From assembly GCF_004114935.1 (NCBI RefSeq), contig NZ_CP022221.1, positions 1,633,001 through 1,697,000 of the forward strand: DNA of 64,000 bases. The letters are read 5' to 3'. The notes under the pieces were generated by a model that was given only the letters and a program-made list of their open reading frames with translations, searched no databases and had not been told where the DNA came from. Shown piece by piece: positions 26,961 to 38,266 of the stretch (position 1 is the first letter of the stretch; each line of letters begins with the position of its first letter). A program made the position numbers and the translations under genes. This DNA comes from Bradyrhizobium zhanjiangense (GTDB lineage: Bacteria; Pseudomonadota; Alphaproteobacteria; Rhizobiales; Xanthobacteraceae).

Positions 26961-27559
26961 TTGGGGCAGTCCTGAAGCTGGCTTGCAAAAAACGGAAAAC
27001 AAACCCCATGCACAGTAAGGTGCCGGGGCTCAACTCGTTCGTGTACGAATAACTACGGGATTTCGGTCAAAACGCAATTCACGTTTTCGCAATGCACCAT
27101 TGAACGCAGTTTGTGAGATTTACAACAGAGTCCGGTAATTTCCCGGTTCTGAGCGCAGGCCTTATGGAACCGAAGGCCCGCGTCCACCCCCGGTGTCGTC
27201 CTGGCCTTCGCCAGGACGACGCCATGGAGATGGTGGGCAGCGGGAGACCGCCGGCCCCCTTACATCCCGTCCGCCCGCGCGAGACGCCCGCTTTGGCGGC
27301 CTTCTCAGGATGAGGGCGGAGTGTGCGGCAGCAGTTCCAACGGCCCCGATGCCAATTAGCCTCATCCTGAGGAGACCGCGGAGCGGTCGTCTCGAAGGAC
27401 GAGGCGCTTGCTCAGGCGGCTCCAAGAGATCACATGCGATAGCCATGCCCCGCAAGCGGGGCGAGGCAAAGGGCCCGCCGCGCCGCGTGACCCATCTCAC
27501 ATCACCACTTTGACACCGCAGCTAACAACGTCATCCCCATGTCATCAGGGAGACGTGCC
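26961..27559. other. 599-base gap with repeat arms
   Basis: No gene supported. The first 200 bases are less GC-rich and probably hold the promoter of the NTF2-like gene. Then a family H arm (27195-27220), a ctcaggatgaggg half site (27303-27316) and a palindrome cctcatcctgaggagaccgc...cgtctcgaaggacgagg (27360-27404), another repeat type. Confidence 0.6.
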
Positions 27560-27942
27560 ATGGCCACCATCGCCGCCGCCAGAAAGTCCCGCCTGCATAA
27601 CGCGCTCGAAGGCCTCGCGCTGACCGCGACCCTCCAGAGTTTCCCGACCTTCGCCGCCGCCGCCTTCTCAAGCTCGCCGGCAACCACGACCTCGTCGGCG
27701 ACCCCGGCGTCGCCATCTTCGTCGCCATCGCCTCGCTTGCCCATGCGCTGCTCGCGGTGACCCTTGGCCCAAGCTTCCCGGCCTTCTTCAAGACCGTCTA
27801 CGAGCCAAAATTCTTCGAGGCCCATCTGTCGCTGTCCGACAAGATCACCGCCTGGCGCACCCAGCCCATCGCCTCGCTCCAGCTCGTGACCATCATGCTG
27901 CTGCTGTCGGTGATGGCCGTGGTGACGTCGAGCGTGGGGTAA
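27560..27942 (+). pseudogene. frameshifted small membrane protein
   Basis: A good start (AGGGAGA before ATG 27560) opens MATIAAARKSRLHNALEGLA and continues to about 27660. From there the sense moves to the -1 frame, where RLLKLAGNHDLVGDPGVAIF and later VAIASLAHALLAVTLGPSF, FFKTVYEPKFFEAHLSLSDK and LQLVTIMLLLSVMAVVTSSV read as a coherent two-helix membrane protein to the stop at 27940-27942. The second frame has a stop at 27598-27600 and no start of its own. One missing base in the gccgccgccgcc run near 27650-27665 would explain it; a sequencing error is possible. Confidence 0.65.
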
Positions 27943-27951
27943 TCTCTCCTC

Positions 27952-27993
27952 GTCATTCCGGGGCGCCGCAAAGCGGCGAGCCCGGAATCCATA
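27952..27993. repeat. single arm of intergenic repeat family B
   Basis: gtcattccggggcgccgcaa... through cccggaatccat; the second arm is missing, and uvrB ends 23 bases later. Confidence 0.75.
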
Positions 27994-28015
27994 GCCACCA
28001 CTCGCGCGGATGCGC

Positions 28016-30967
<2,952 letters not shown>

Positions 30968-31060
30968 GGGGCGAATATGGGACGAGTCCGCCCCGCGATA
31001 AAGGGCGAATGGCCGTCGTCATGCAGCCTGCTGACAGCAGGCTGGCAGCAGCCTCGAGGC

Positions 31061-31285
31061 TCACACCGCCGGCCGCGGCCCCTCGTCGTCCTCGCCCGCC
31101 TGATGCGGCCTCAGGATGTCGAGATGGATGCCGCCGCAATCGGGGCAGCGCATGGTCCAGTACTCGCATCCGGCGCGACCGCCGATCACACGCAGCACCA
31201 TTAGATCGCCGTCGCATTCCGGGCAGTTGGACAGCACGGCGCGGGCATAGATCCGCGGCCGTCCGTCGGCTTCGATGATTGACAT
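31061..31285 (-). CDS. small zinc-ribbon protein
   Basis: A 74-residue protein with two CPxC knuckles, NCPEC (C21, C24) and RCPDC (C47, C50), that can bind one zinc. A further cysteine (C40) lies between. The rest is acidic at the C-terminus. No catalytic motif is visible; such proteins may bind nucleic acid or assist protein contacts. ATG 31285 is the only sensible start. It is followed 93 bases on by uvrB in the same direction. Confidence 0.75.
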   Translation of the reverse strand: MSIIEADGRPRIYARAVLSNCPECDGDLMVLRVIGGRAGCEYWTMRCPDCGGIHLDILRPHQAGEDDEGPRPAV

Positions 31286-31347
31286 GACCGGTTCCCACGC
31301 CGCCCTGTCGCTGGTCCGTTGCAGACCCGCTCGTCTATTCGTCGTCG

Positions 31348-31560
31348 CTATCGGGCCCGCCGGCGGAAGCGATCGATGTGGTGCTTGGCATCGGCAATCG
31401 CGGCGTCGCGATCAGGCCAGGCGAAGCCGACTTCCATGGCCGGAAACAGCACGCCGTCGATGGCAACCGGGCTGAAATCGGCGCGCCGGATGCGGGCGTG
31501 CCACAGTCCCTTGCCAGCTTCGAAGGATTCGATGTCAAAGCCGTCGTAAAGGGTCGTCAT
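31348..31560 (-). CDS. small protein of unknown function, 70 residues
   Basis: Starts MTTLYDGFDIESFEAGKGLW and contains a strand-rich centre (HARIRRADFSPVAIDGVLFP) and a basic helix at the end (DAAIADAKHHIDRFRRRAR). The balance of acidic start and basic end, and codon usage, support a real gene. I do not recognise the family. It lies 62 bases upstream of the zinc-ribbon gene on the same strand and may be co-transcribed. Confidence 0.6.
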   Translation of the reverse strand: MTTLYDGFDIESFEAGKGLWHARIRRADFSPVAIDGVLFPAMEVGFAWPDRDAAIADAKHHIDRFRRRAR

Positions 31561-31693
31561 TCTATAGGTCCCACTTTTCTTTTCGGAGGGTCAGGGGACC
31601 ACATTTGCGAATTTCAGGATGTGAGGCCGTTCACAAGCCGCGGGGCTTTTTTGCCTGACGCATAAAAGACGCCCGGTTCCGTACGGTTGGTGC

Positions 31694-31842
31694 GCTCCCT
31701 CCCCCGCTTGCGGGGGAGGGTTGGGGAGAGGGTGTTTCCGCAGAGAGATTCCCAGTGTGGAGAGAGCCCTCACCCGCCGCGCGCGGGACGATGCTTCGCA
31801 TCGCCCGGAGCGCGTCGGCCTCTCCCGCAAGCGGGAGAGGCG
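31694..31842. repeat. intergenic palindromic repeat, family E
   Basis: Arms ctccctcccccgcttgcggggg and gcctctcccgcaagcgggagagg, with a central gcgcgcgggacgatgcttcg variation. It fills most of the 329-base gap between the 70-residue gene and the LysR gene. Confidence 0.88.
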
Positions 31843-31889
31843 GGAGTCCGTGGCACCAATTGACCAAAGTGCATACGGGCAGCTGACGC

Positions 31890-32816
31890 TCAGTTCCGCG
31901 CCGCAGCACGGCCGATCCGCCGCACCGGACGCGCCGCCGGTTCCGACGCCGTGCGCATGATCCAGCGGCGAAACGCGGCGAAGTCGCGCTGCTCGGTCTG
32001 GAAACTGCGATAGAGCAGGTACCAGCGCATGCCCTTGGGCACTGAGAGATCGAACGGCGCCACCAGCCGTCCGGCGGCGAGGTCGTCGTCGATATAGGGC
32101 CGGATGCCCATGGCGATGCCGAGCCCGTCGGCGGCGGCCTGGAGCGCCTGGCCGTAGAACTGGAACTCAGGCCCGCGCGCGCTGATGCGCGCCAGGCTCG
32201 CGGCCTTGAGCCAGAGCGGCCAGTCCTCCGGCGAATGCGCGACGCGGATCAGGCTCGGTCCCCTCAGATCGGCCGGCCGCTTCAGGCCGCTCGCAAGGCG
32301 CGGCACGCAGACCGGCGTGAGGTCGCCGGCGAACAGCGGCTCGGCGACGAGGCCGGGCCAGTCGCCGGTGCCGAGCTTGATGCCGCAGCTCCAGTCCTCG
32401 CCAAATGGCACCGAGGCGCCGCCGGTGGTGAAGCGCACCTCGATATCAGGCTCCTCGCTGCGAAATTCCGACAGACGTGGGATCAGCCAGCGCATCGCAA
32501 AGGTGTGGCCGACGCCGATGGTGAGCACGCGCATGCTGGAGGGCGCGGTCACCTGCGCGGTGAGGCTCGCCAGCGCATCGAAGATCGGCGTCAGACCGCT
32601 CTGATAGGCACGGCCGGCCTGCGTCAGCACGAGCTTGTTGGCCTTGCGCTCGAACAGCGCGAGGCCGAGCCGCTGTTCCAGCAGATGCACCATGCGGCTG
32701 ACGGCAGCCGCCGAGACGTTGAGCTCGACGCCGGCCGCGGCAAAGCTGCCGGTCCGCGCCGCCGCCTCGAATGCCTTGATGCCGTTGAGAAACAGCAGCC
32801 GCCGCAAATGCCCCAC
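31890..32816 (-). CDS. LysR family transcriptional regulator (GcvA-like)
   Basis: A 308-residue LysR regulator: an N-terminal helix-turn-helix (FLNGIKAFEAAARTGSFAAA, then ELNVSAAAVSRMVHLLEQRL) and a substrate-binding domain with the GcvA-type opening LTIGVGHTFAMRWLIPRL. The start is uncertain: GTG 32816 fits the family length, while GTG 32879 would add 21 residues partly encoded in a repeat. It is divergent from the TauE/SafE exporter gene, so it probably controls that transporter. The inducer is not evident. Confidence 0.88.
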   Translation of the reverse strand: MGHLRRLLFLNGIKAFEAAARTGSFAAAGVELNVSAAAVSRMVHLLEQRLGLALFERKANKLVLTQAGRAYQSGLTPIFDALASLTAQVTAPSSMRVLTIGVGHTFAMRWLIPRLSEFRSEEPDIEVRFTTGGASVPFGEDWSCGIKLGTGDWPGLVAEPLFAGDLTPVCVPRLASGLKRPADLRGPSLIRVAHSPEDWPLWLKAASLARISARGPEFQFYGQALQAAADGLGIAMGIRPYIDDDLAAGRLVAPFDLSVPKGMRWYLLYRSFQTEQRDFAAFRRWIMRTASEPAARPVRRIGRAAARN

Positions 32817-32889
32817 CCTCAGGAAAGCTGATGCCAGGCCAAGATAACTCAGTTTGCGAAGGAAGGGCAAGCGAGGCACGTTCTCTTCG

Positions 32890-32918
32890 CCTCTCCCCCG
32901 CGTGCGGGGAGAGGCGAC
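32890..32918. repeat. single arm of intergenic repeat family E
   Basis: gcctctcccccgcgtgcgggga hairpin in the gap between the divergent LysR and exporter genes. Confidence 0.65.
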
Positions 32919-33000
32919 GCGCGCCGAGCGATGCGAAGCATCGTCCGAAGCGCGGCGCAAGCAGCCTGCGTCCCTTACCAGCCGACAGGAGACTCCCTTC

Positions 33001-33780
33001 GTGACGTCCATCATGATCGCTGCCCTCGGATTGCTGATGGTCGCCACAGCGTTCCTATCCGGGCTGTTCGGCATGGCGGGCGGGCTGATCCTGATCGGCG
33101 TGCTCTTGGCCTTGATGCCGCTGCCGACCGCGATGGTGCTGCATGCGATCACGCAGATGGCCTCGAACGGCTGGCGCGCATTGCTCTGGCGGACGCATAT
33201 CCGCTGGCGGCCGGTCGCGAACTACATGGTCGGCGCTGCCATCGCACTCGCGGCCTGGTCGCTCACCCGCTACGTGCCGGACAAGCCGATGGCGCTGCTG
33301 CTGCTCGGCATCACCCCGTTCATGGCGCGCCTGCTGCCCGCGAACATCAAGCCGGACCCTGATAGGCTCTGGCAGGGCACGGCCTACGGCACGATCTGCA
33401 TGGGATTGATGCTGATGACCGGCGTCTCCGGCCCGCTGCTCGACACCTTCTTCCTCGGCGGCGATTTCGGCCGGCGCGAGAAGGTGGCGACCAAGGCAAT
33501 GTGCCAGCTCGTCAGCCATTTCACCAAGCTGGTCTATTTCGGCGGTATCATCGACCAGGCCGCGAGCCTCGATCCCGTGCTCGCCGGCGTCGCGATTGCG
33601 GCGTCCATGCTCGGCACCACGCTGGCGCGGCGCATCCTGGAAGCGATGACCGACCAGCAATTCGTGGCTTGGTCGAACAAACTGATCACCACCATCGCTT
33701 GCTACTACATGGCCTATGGCGGCTGGCTCCTGGTTCGCACACCGGTGCTGGCGGCCTTCGACAAGGGAGGTTTGCAATGA
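33001..33780 (+). CDS. sulfite exporter TauE/SafE family protein
   Basis: A 259-residue inner-membrane protein with about eight hydrophobic segments and two similar halves, as in TauE/SafE (DUF81) transporters. The first segment AFLSGLFGMAGGLILIGVLL carries the glycine-rich family pattern, repeated later as GVSGPLLDTFFLGG. Members export sulfite, sulfoacetate or other organic anions; the substrate here is unknown. Start GTG 33001 has AGGAG nine bases upstream; ATG 33013 is the alternative. The next gene overlaps its stop (ATGA). Confidence 0.9.
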   Translation: MTSIMIAALGLLMVATAFLSGLFGMAGGLILIGVLLALMPLPTAMVLHAITQMASNGWRALLWRTHIRWRPVANYMVGAAIALAAWSLTRYVPDKPMALLLLGITPFMARLLPANIKPDPDRLWQGTAYGTICMGLMLMTGVSGPLLDTFFLGGDFGRREKVATKAMCQLVSHFTKLVYFGGIIDQAASLDPVLAGVAIAASMLGTTLARRILEAMTDQQFVAWSNKLITTIACYYMAYGGWLLVRTPVLAAFDKGGLQ

Positions 33781-34007
33781 GCGAGGCCACCGATCCGCTG
33801 GTGCTGGATTTCGTCGAATGGGTCGCACGCGAACCGCGCGCCTATGCCGAGGTGATCGCGACCTGGAAGACCTCGTGCCCGCGCCTCACCATCTGGGAAG
33901 ACGCCACTGAGCGCGGCTATGTCGCGCGCGAGACGGTGCCCGGAATCGGGCTGATCATCGCGGTGACGGAAGGCGGCGAGCGGCTATTGCGCGCGAACGG
34001 GCGGTGA
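33777..34007 (+). CDS. small protein of unknown function, overlaps exporter gene
   Basis: A 76-residue soluble protein starting MSEATDPLVLDFVEWVAREP, with VIATWKTSCPRLTIWEDATE and a C-terminal GLIIAVTEGGERLLRANGR. The layout of helix then short beta ending resembles a winged-helix fragment, but no family is assigned. ATG 33777 overlaps the exporter TGA by four bases, so it is translated from the same message and may work with the transporter. Confidence 0.75.
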   Translation: MSEATDPLVLDFVEWVAREPRAYAEVIATWKTSCPRLTIWEDATERGYVARETVPGIGLIIAVTEGGERLLRANGR

Positions 34008-34019
34008 TCTCTCCACATC

Positions 34020-34105
34020 GTCATTGCGAGCGCAAGCGAAGCAATCCAGAATGTCCCTGCGGCGGCGGTCTGGATTGCTTCGTCGCAAGAGCTCCTCGCA
34101 ATGAC
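34020..34105. repeat. intergenic palindromic repeat, family A
   Basis: Compact copy: gtcattgcgagcgcaagcg, gcaatccaga / tctggattgc, gagctcctcgcaatgac. Confidence 0.9.
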
Positions 34106-34127
34106 GGAGCGGATGGAGTTGCCTTTC

Positions 34128-34826
34128 ATGTCACTCAAACTGTTCGAACTCGTCGGCACCGACGCCGCGCGCCCGTTCAGCCCGTATTGCTGGCGCACGC
34201 GGATGGCGCTCGCGCACAAGGGCCTGACGGCACAATCGCTGCCCTGGCGCTTCACCGAGAAGAGCGCGATCGCGCCGCACGGCTCGGAGAAAGTCCCGGT
34301 GCTGCTGCATCACGACAAGCCCGTGGTCGATTCCTGGATCATCGCGAACTATCTCGAAGACAATTTTCCGGATCGTCCGTCGTTGTTTGGCGGCGAGGGC
34401 GGTCGCGCCATGGCGCGCATGATCAATGCCTTCGGCGATATCGCCATCGTCGGCGGCATCTTTCCGCTGATCGTCGCCGACATTCCGAACAACCTCGCCG
34501 AGGTCGATGCCGCCTATTTCCGCCAGTCGCGCGAGGCGCGCTTCGGCGGCAAGTCGCTGGAAGAGGTCATGGCCAACCGCGACACCGGCGTGGTCGCGTT
34601 CCGCAGGTCGCTGGAGGTGATGCGGCAGACGTTGAAGAAGCAGCCCTTCATCGGCGGCGCCGCGCCGAACTATGCCGACTACATCGTGTTCGGCGGTTTT
34701 CAATGGGCGCGGGTGGTGAGCCCGTTCAAGCTGCTCGAGGCGGACGACCCGGTCTACGTCTGGCGCGAGAAATTGCTCGACGCGTTCGACGGCATGGCGC
34801 GAAAGTCGCCGGGGCATGAGGTATAA
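34128..34826 (+). CDS. glutathione S-transferase family protein
   Basis: A 232-residue GST: a thioredoxin-like N-terminal domain (LKLFELVGTDAARPFSPYCW, with an SPYC active-site-like motif and the cis-proline segment EKVPVLL) and an all-helical C-terminal domain with the capping segment ADYIVFGGFQW. The SPYCW motif suggests cysteine or serine chemistry (beta- or omega-like). Substrate unknown. ATG 34128 has GGAG nine bases upstream. It is preceded by a repeat and not obviously in an operon. Confidence 0.9.
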   Translation: MSLKLFELVGTDAARPFSPYCWRTRMALAHKGLTAQSLPWRFTEKSAIAPHGSEKVPVLLHHDKPVVDSWIIANYLEDNFPDRPSLFGGEGGRAMARMINAFGDIAIVGGIFPLIVADIPNNLAEVDAAYFRQSREARFGGKSLEEVMANRDTGVVAFRRSLEVMRQTLKKQPFIGGAAPNYADYIVFGGFQWARVVSPFKLLEADDPVYVWREKLLDAFDGMARKSPGHEV

Positions 34827-34831
34827 GCCTC

Positions 34832-34921
34832 GTAGGGTGGGCAAAGGCGCAAAGCGCCGTGCCCACCATCTCCCACACACGCAATGAAATGGTGGGCACG
34901 CTTCGCTTTGCCCACCCTACG
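34832..34921. repeat. intergenic palindromic repeat, family D
   Basis: gtagggtgggcaaaggcgc ... gtgcccacc / ggtgggcac ... tttgcccaccctac, nearly identical to the copy at 11162-11254. Confidence 0.9.
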
Positions 34922-34929
34922 ATACTGCC

Positions 34930-35014
34930 GTAGCCCGGATGGAGCGAAGCGCAATCCGGGATTTGCGTTCGCGGAATGATTCCCGGATTACGCTTGCGCT
35001 CCATCCGGGCTACG
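34930..35014. repeat. intergenic palindromic repeat, family G
   Basis: Outer arms gtagcccggatggagcgaag and cgctccatccgggctac, inner arms gcaatccggga and tcccggattacgc. Only complete copy in the window. Its right end (34988-35014) codes for the last residues of the cysteine-rich protein on the minus strand. Confidence 0.88.
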
Positions 35015-35203
35015 CGCCTCTGCCGCCGCCTTGCGCAAACACTCCCGGCACAAACAATCCTCGCCCTCGATTGGCATCGGCAGTTTTGCCGTCTCCTCCG
35101 CGCACCAGCAATTGCCTGAGAGGTCGCAGCCGAACTCGGTGCCGCAGCGGGAGCAGGTGAGGCGGCGCGGTTCCTGCAATGAGGATTCTTGCGAATTTGT
35201 CAT
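34988..35203 (-). CDS. cysteine-rich CWC family protein
   Basis: A 71-residue protein with eight cysteines (C17, C20, C26, C32, C34, C50, C52, C55) arranged as TCSRCGTEFGC, NCWC and DCLCREC, the pattern of the cysteine-rich CWC family, which probably binds two zinc ions. Function unknown. ATG 35203. The final eight residues (RSPDGAQA) and stop come from the right arm of a family G repeat, so the reading frame appears to have been extended into the repeat. Confidence 0.85.
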   Translation of the reverse strand: MTNSQESSLQEPRRLTCSRCGTEFGCDLSGNCWCAEETAKLPMPIEGEDCLCRECLRKAAAEARSPDGAQA

Positions 35204-35317
35204 GATCTACGTCGAAGCTTCGCCGTCATTTTCATGTCGGGTTCATCTGTCGCTGCGGTATATTACGCGTTGCGCACGGACTCCGAAAGCGGCCCCCAAC
35301 GCGCGAAGGACAGATCG

Positions 35318-36871
35318 ATGGCCCGCGATTCGCAAGCCGCGCTTGTTGCGCTCAACCGCTTCGGCTTCGGCGCCCGCGGCGGCGCGTCCGGCGATCTCAT
35401 CAACGCAGCCTCCGATCCGCGCGGTTTCGTGAAGGCAGAGCTCGCGCGCCCCCATGGCGTGCTGCTGGAAGCGCCGGGCTTGCAATCGACGCCGCAGCTG
35501 GGGCAGGCAGTGTTCGCCTATCAGGACCAGGTCAAGCAGGCGCGCGAGGCCGCGAAGGCGGCCGCTGAAGCACCGTCGACACAAGCGCCCGCCGATCAGA
35601 AGCCCGCCCTGCGCCGCAATCTCTCGCTGAACGCAGCGGCGGCGGAGGTCGCCGGCCAGATGGCGGATGCAAGACCGGCCGATCATGCGGCGAAGCCGGA
35701 GGCCATGCAGCCCAACGCCGCCGCGCCGCCTGCCGCAAAGCCCGCGCCGCAACCGCTCAACGTCATCCAGAAGACGTTTCGCGCCGAGGCGCTGGCCCGG
35801 TTGCAGCGCGCCACCCTTGCCGACTGCGGCTTCACCGAGCGTCTCGTCGTGTTCTGGTCAAACCATTTCTGCATCTCCGCCAGCAAGGGGGAGCTGGCGC
35901 GGATCTGGGCCGGCGCGTTCGAGCGCGAGGCGATCAGGCCGCACGTGCTCGGGTGCTTCGCCGATATGCTGAGGGCGGCCGAGCAGCATCCGGCGATGCT
36001 GTTCTTCCTCGACAACCAGCAATCGCTCGGACCGGATTCGCGCGCCGGGCAAAACCGCAAGCGCGGGCTGAACGAAAATCTGGCGCGCGAGATCATGGAG
36101 CTGCATACGCTCGGCGTTGGCGGCGGCTATACGCAGGACGACGTCACCTCGCTCGCGCGCATTATCACCGGCTGGACCTTTGCCGGACGGCAGGGACAAT
36201 TAGGAGTGCCTGGCTCCTTCGTGTTCAACGTCAATGCGCATCAGCCCGGGTCGCAGATACTGCTCGGCAAGACGTACGCTCAGGCGGGCCTCGCGCAGGG
36301 CGAGGCCGCGCTCGCCGACATCGCGCGCCATGCCTCGACCGCGAATTTCATCGCCACCAAATTGGTCCGTCACTTCGTCGCCGATGATCCGCCGCCTACT
36401 CTGGTTGCGCGGTTGCGCGACATCTTCGTCAAGACCGACGGCGACCTGAAGGCGCTTGCCATGGCGCTGGTCGATTCCGATGAAGCGTGGAAAGCGCCGC
36501 TGACCAAGATGCGCTCGCCGTACGATTTCCTGGTTGCCAGCGGCCGGCTGCTCGCGCGCGTGCCGGAGGATCCCGGCACCTATCTGAACAATCTGAACTT
36601 GCTCGGCCAACCCCTGTGGTCGCCGGCGGGACCGAACGGTTTCCCTGACACCAGCGCCGCCTGGGCCGCGCCCGAAGGCATGAAGCTGCGGCTCGACATC
36701 GCGGCGCAGATGGGGGCGCGGCTCGGCAACAACATCGATCCGCTCGACCTCCTGGAATTCGCGGCTGCGGACGCGGCCTCCATCGAGACACGGCGAACCA
36801 TCGAGCGCGCGGAGTCGCGGCAGCAGGCGCTGGCGCTGCTGTTGATGTCACCGGAAATGCAGCGGAGATGA
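35318..36871 (+). CDS. DUF1800 domain-containing protein
   Basis: A 517-residue protein of the DUF1800 family, often encoded next to a DUF1501 protein, as here. Typical regions are ALNRFGFGARGG at the start, ERLVVFWSNHFCISASKG, a GLNENLAREIMELHTLGVGG motif, YTQDDVTSLARIITGW and a C-terminal RSPYDFLVASGRLL. An Ala/Pro-rich stretch (about residues 80-145) looks like a disordered insert. No signal peptide is evident from ATG 35318 (AAGGA eight bases upstream). The role is unknown; the pair is thought to act at the envelope. Its stop overlaps the next start (ATGA). Confidence 0.9.
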   Translation: MARDSQAALVALNRFGFGARGGASGDLINAASDPRGFVKAELARPHGVLLEAPGLQSTPQLGQAVFAYQDQVKQAREAAKAAAEAPSTQAPADQKPALRRNLSLNAAAAEVAGQMADARPADHAAKPEAMQPNAAAPPAAKPAPQPLNVIQKTFRAEALARLQRATLADCGFTERLVVFWSNHFCISASKGELARIWAGAFEREAIRPHVLGCFADMLRAAEQHPAMLFFLDNQQSLGPDSRAGQNRKRGLNENLAREIMELHTLGVGGGYTQDDVTSLARIITGWTFAGRQGQLGVPGSFVFNVNAHQPGSQILLGKTYAQAGLAQGEAALADIARHASTANFIATKLVRHFVADDPPPTLVARLRDIFVKTDGDLKALAMALVDSDEAWKAPLTKMRSPYDFLVASGRLLARVPEDPGTYLNNLNLLGQPLWSPAGPNGFPDTSAAWAAPEGMKLRLDIAAQMGARLGNNIDPLDLLEFAAADAASIETRRTIERAESRQQALALLLMSPEMQRR

Positions 36872-38091
36872 CGATGATCGACTGCGTCGAGAACCGGCTC
36901 CTCACCTCGCGCCGAGGACTCCTGCTCGGCGGCGCCTCCTTCGCGGCCTGGGCTTATCTGCCCAAATTTGCCCGCGCTGCCGACGGGCGCGATCCGCGCC
37001 TGGTCGTGGTGATCCTGCGCGGCGCGCTTGACGGGCTTTCGACCGTCGCCCCGATCGGCGACCCCGATTACGCCGGCCTGCACGGCTCGATCGCGCTCAC
37101 GGCTGATGGTACGCATCCCGCGATCATGCTCGACTCGTTCTTCGCGCTGCATCCGGCGATGCCGGAGTTTTCCCGCATGTATCGCGAGATGCACGCCGCG
37201 GTGATCCACGCGGTCGCAACACCGTATCGCGATCGTTCGCATTTCGACGGCCAGGACGTGCTCGAGAGCGGCTATGCCGGCCCGGGCCGGGTGCAATCCG
37301 GCTGGCTCAATCGCGCGCTGGAAGCGCTGCCGCGCGGCGAGCGGGTATCGAGCGGGCTTGCCGTCGGCCCGACCACGCCGCTGGTGCTGCGCGGCAATGC
37401 ACCGACCGTCGGCTGGGCGCCGGTCGCCCTGCCGCAGGCCGACGACGACACCGCGATGCGCCTCGTCGAGCTCTACCGCCATCGCGATCCCGTGCTGGCG
37501 ACGGCTTTGTCGCAAGGCCTCCAGCTCGACAAGGCTGCAAGCGGCGACGACATGAAGCCGAAACGCGGCAATGCAGCCGCGCAGATGCGGCAGGTGGCGC
37601 GCGGCGCGGCAAAGCTGATGGCCGCCGACGACGGTCCGCGCATCGCCGCGCTCACCTTCGACGGCTGGGACACACACGCCAATGAAGGCGGCCCGGTGGG
37701 GCCTCTCGCCTTCCTGCTCGGCGGGCTCGACGGCGCGCTCGCCGAATTTGAAAACGGGCTCGGCGCGCGCTGGCGCGACGCTGTGGTCGTCGTCGCCACC
37801 GAGTTCGGCCGCACCGCGCGCATCAACGGCACCGACGGCACCGATCACGGCACGGGAACGATAGCGCTGCTCGCCGGCGGCGCCGTGAAGGGCGGCCGCG
37901 TCATCTCGGACTGGCCGGGCCTCAAACTCGCCAACCTCCATGAAGGGCGCGATCTCAAGCCCACCACGGATCTGCGCTCCGTGATCAAGGGCGTGCTGCA
38001 GGGGCAATTTGGGCTCTCGGATCGCGTGCTGGCGGAGGCGGTGTTCCCGGATAGCGTCGCAGCACGGCCGATGAAGGGATTGGTGGCTTAA
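36868..38091 (+). CDS. DUF1501 domain-containing protein with Tat signal
   Basis: A 407-residue protein of the DUF1501 family, related to the alkaline phosphatase/sulfatase fold. The N-terminus has a twin-arginine signal (TSRRGLLLGGASFAAWAYLP, R15-R16), so it is exported folded. Family regions include VVVILRGALDGLSTV, HFDGQDVLESG, TFDGWDTHANEG and VVVVATEFGRTARINGT, with D and H residues suited to metal binding. Substrate unknown. It overlaps the DUF1800 gene by four bases, so the pair forms one transcription and translation unit. Confidence 0.92.
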   Translation: MTMIDCVENRLLTSRRGLLLGGASFAAWAYLPKFARAADGRDPRLVVVILRGALDGLSTVAPIGDPDYAGLHGSIALTADGTHPAIMLDSFFALHPAMPEFSRMYREMHAAVIHAVATPYRDRSHFDGQDVLESGYAGPGRVQSGWLNRALEALPRGERVSSGLAVGPTTPLVLRGNAPTVGWAPVALPQADDDTAMRLVELYRHRDPVLATALSQGLQLDKAASGDDMKPKRGNAAAQMRQVARGAAKLMAADDGPRIAALTFDGWDTHANEGGPVGPLAFLLGGLDGALAEFENGLGARWRDAVVVVATEFGRTARINGTDGTDHGTGTIALLAGGAVKGGRVISDWPGLKLANLHEGRDLKPTTDLRSVIKGVLQGQFGLSDRVLAEAVFPDSVAARPMKGLVA

Positions 38092-38102
38092 CAACTGCCG
38101 TC

Positions 38103-38232
38103 GTCATTCCGGGGTGCGCGTGGCGCGAGCTATGATGCGCAATTGCGCATCTAAGAATGAATCCATTCCTCCACCGGTTCTGTCGCAAAATGGATTCCGG
38201 GCCCGCGCCTTGCGGCGCGTCCCGGAATGACG
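38103..38232. repeat. intergenic palindromic repeat, family B
   Basis: Outer arms gtcattccggggtgcgcg and cgcgtcccggaatgac, inner arms aatgaatccattcc and aaaatggattccggg. Confidence 0.88.
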
Positions 38233-38266
38233 ACATGATGAGCCGAGCATCAGGAGAACCGCCGCC

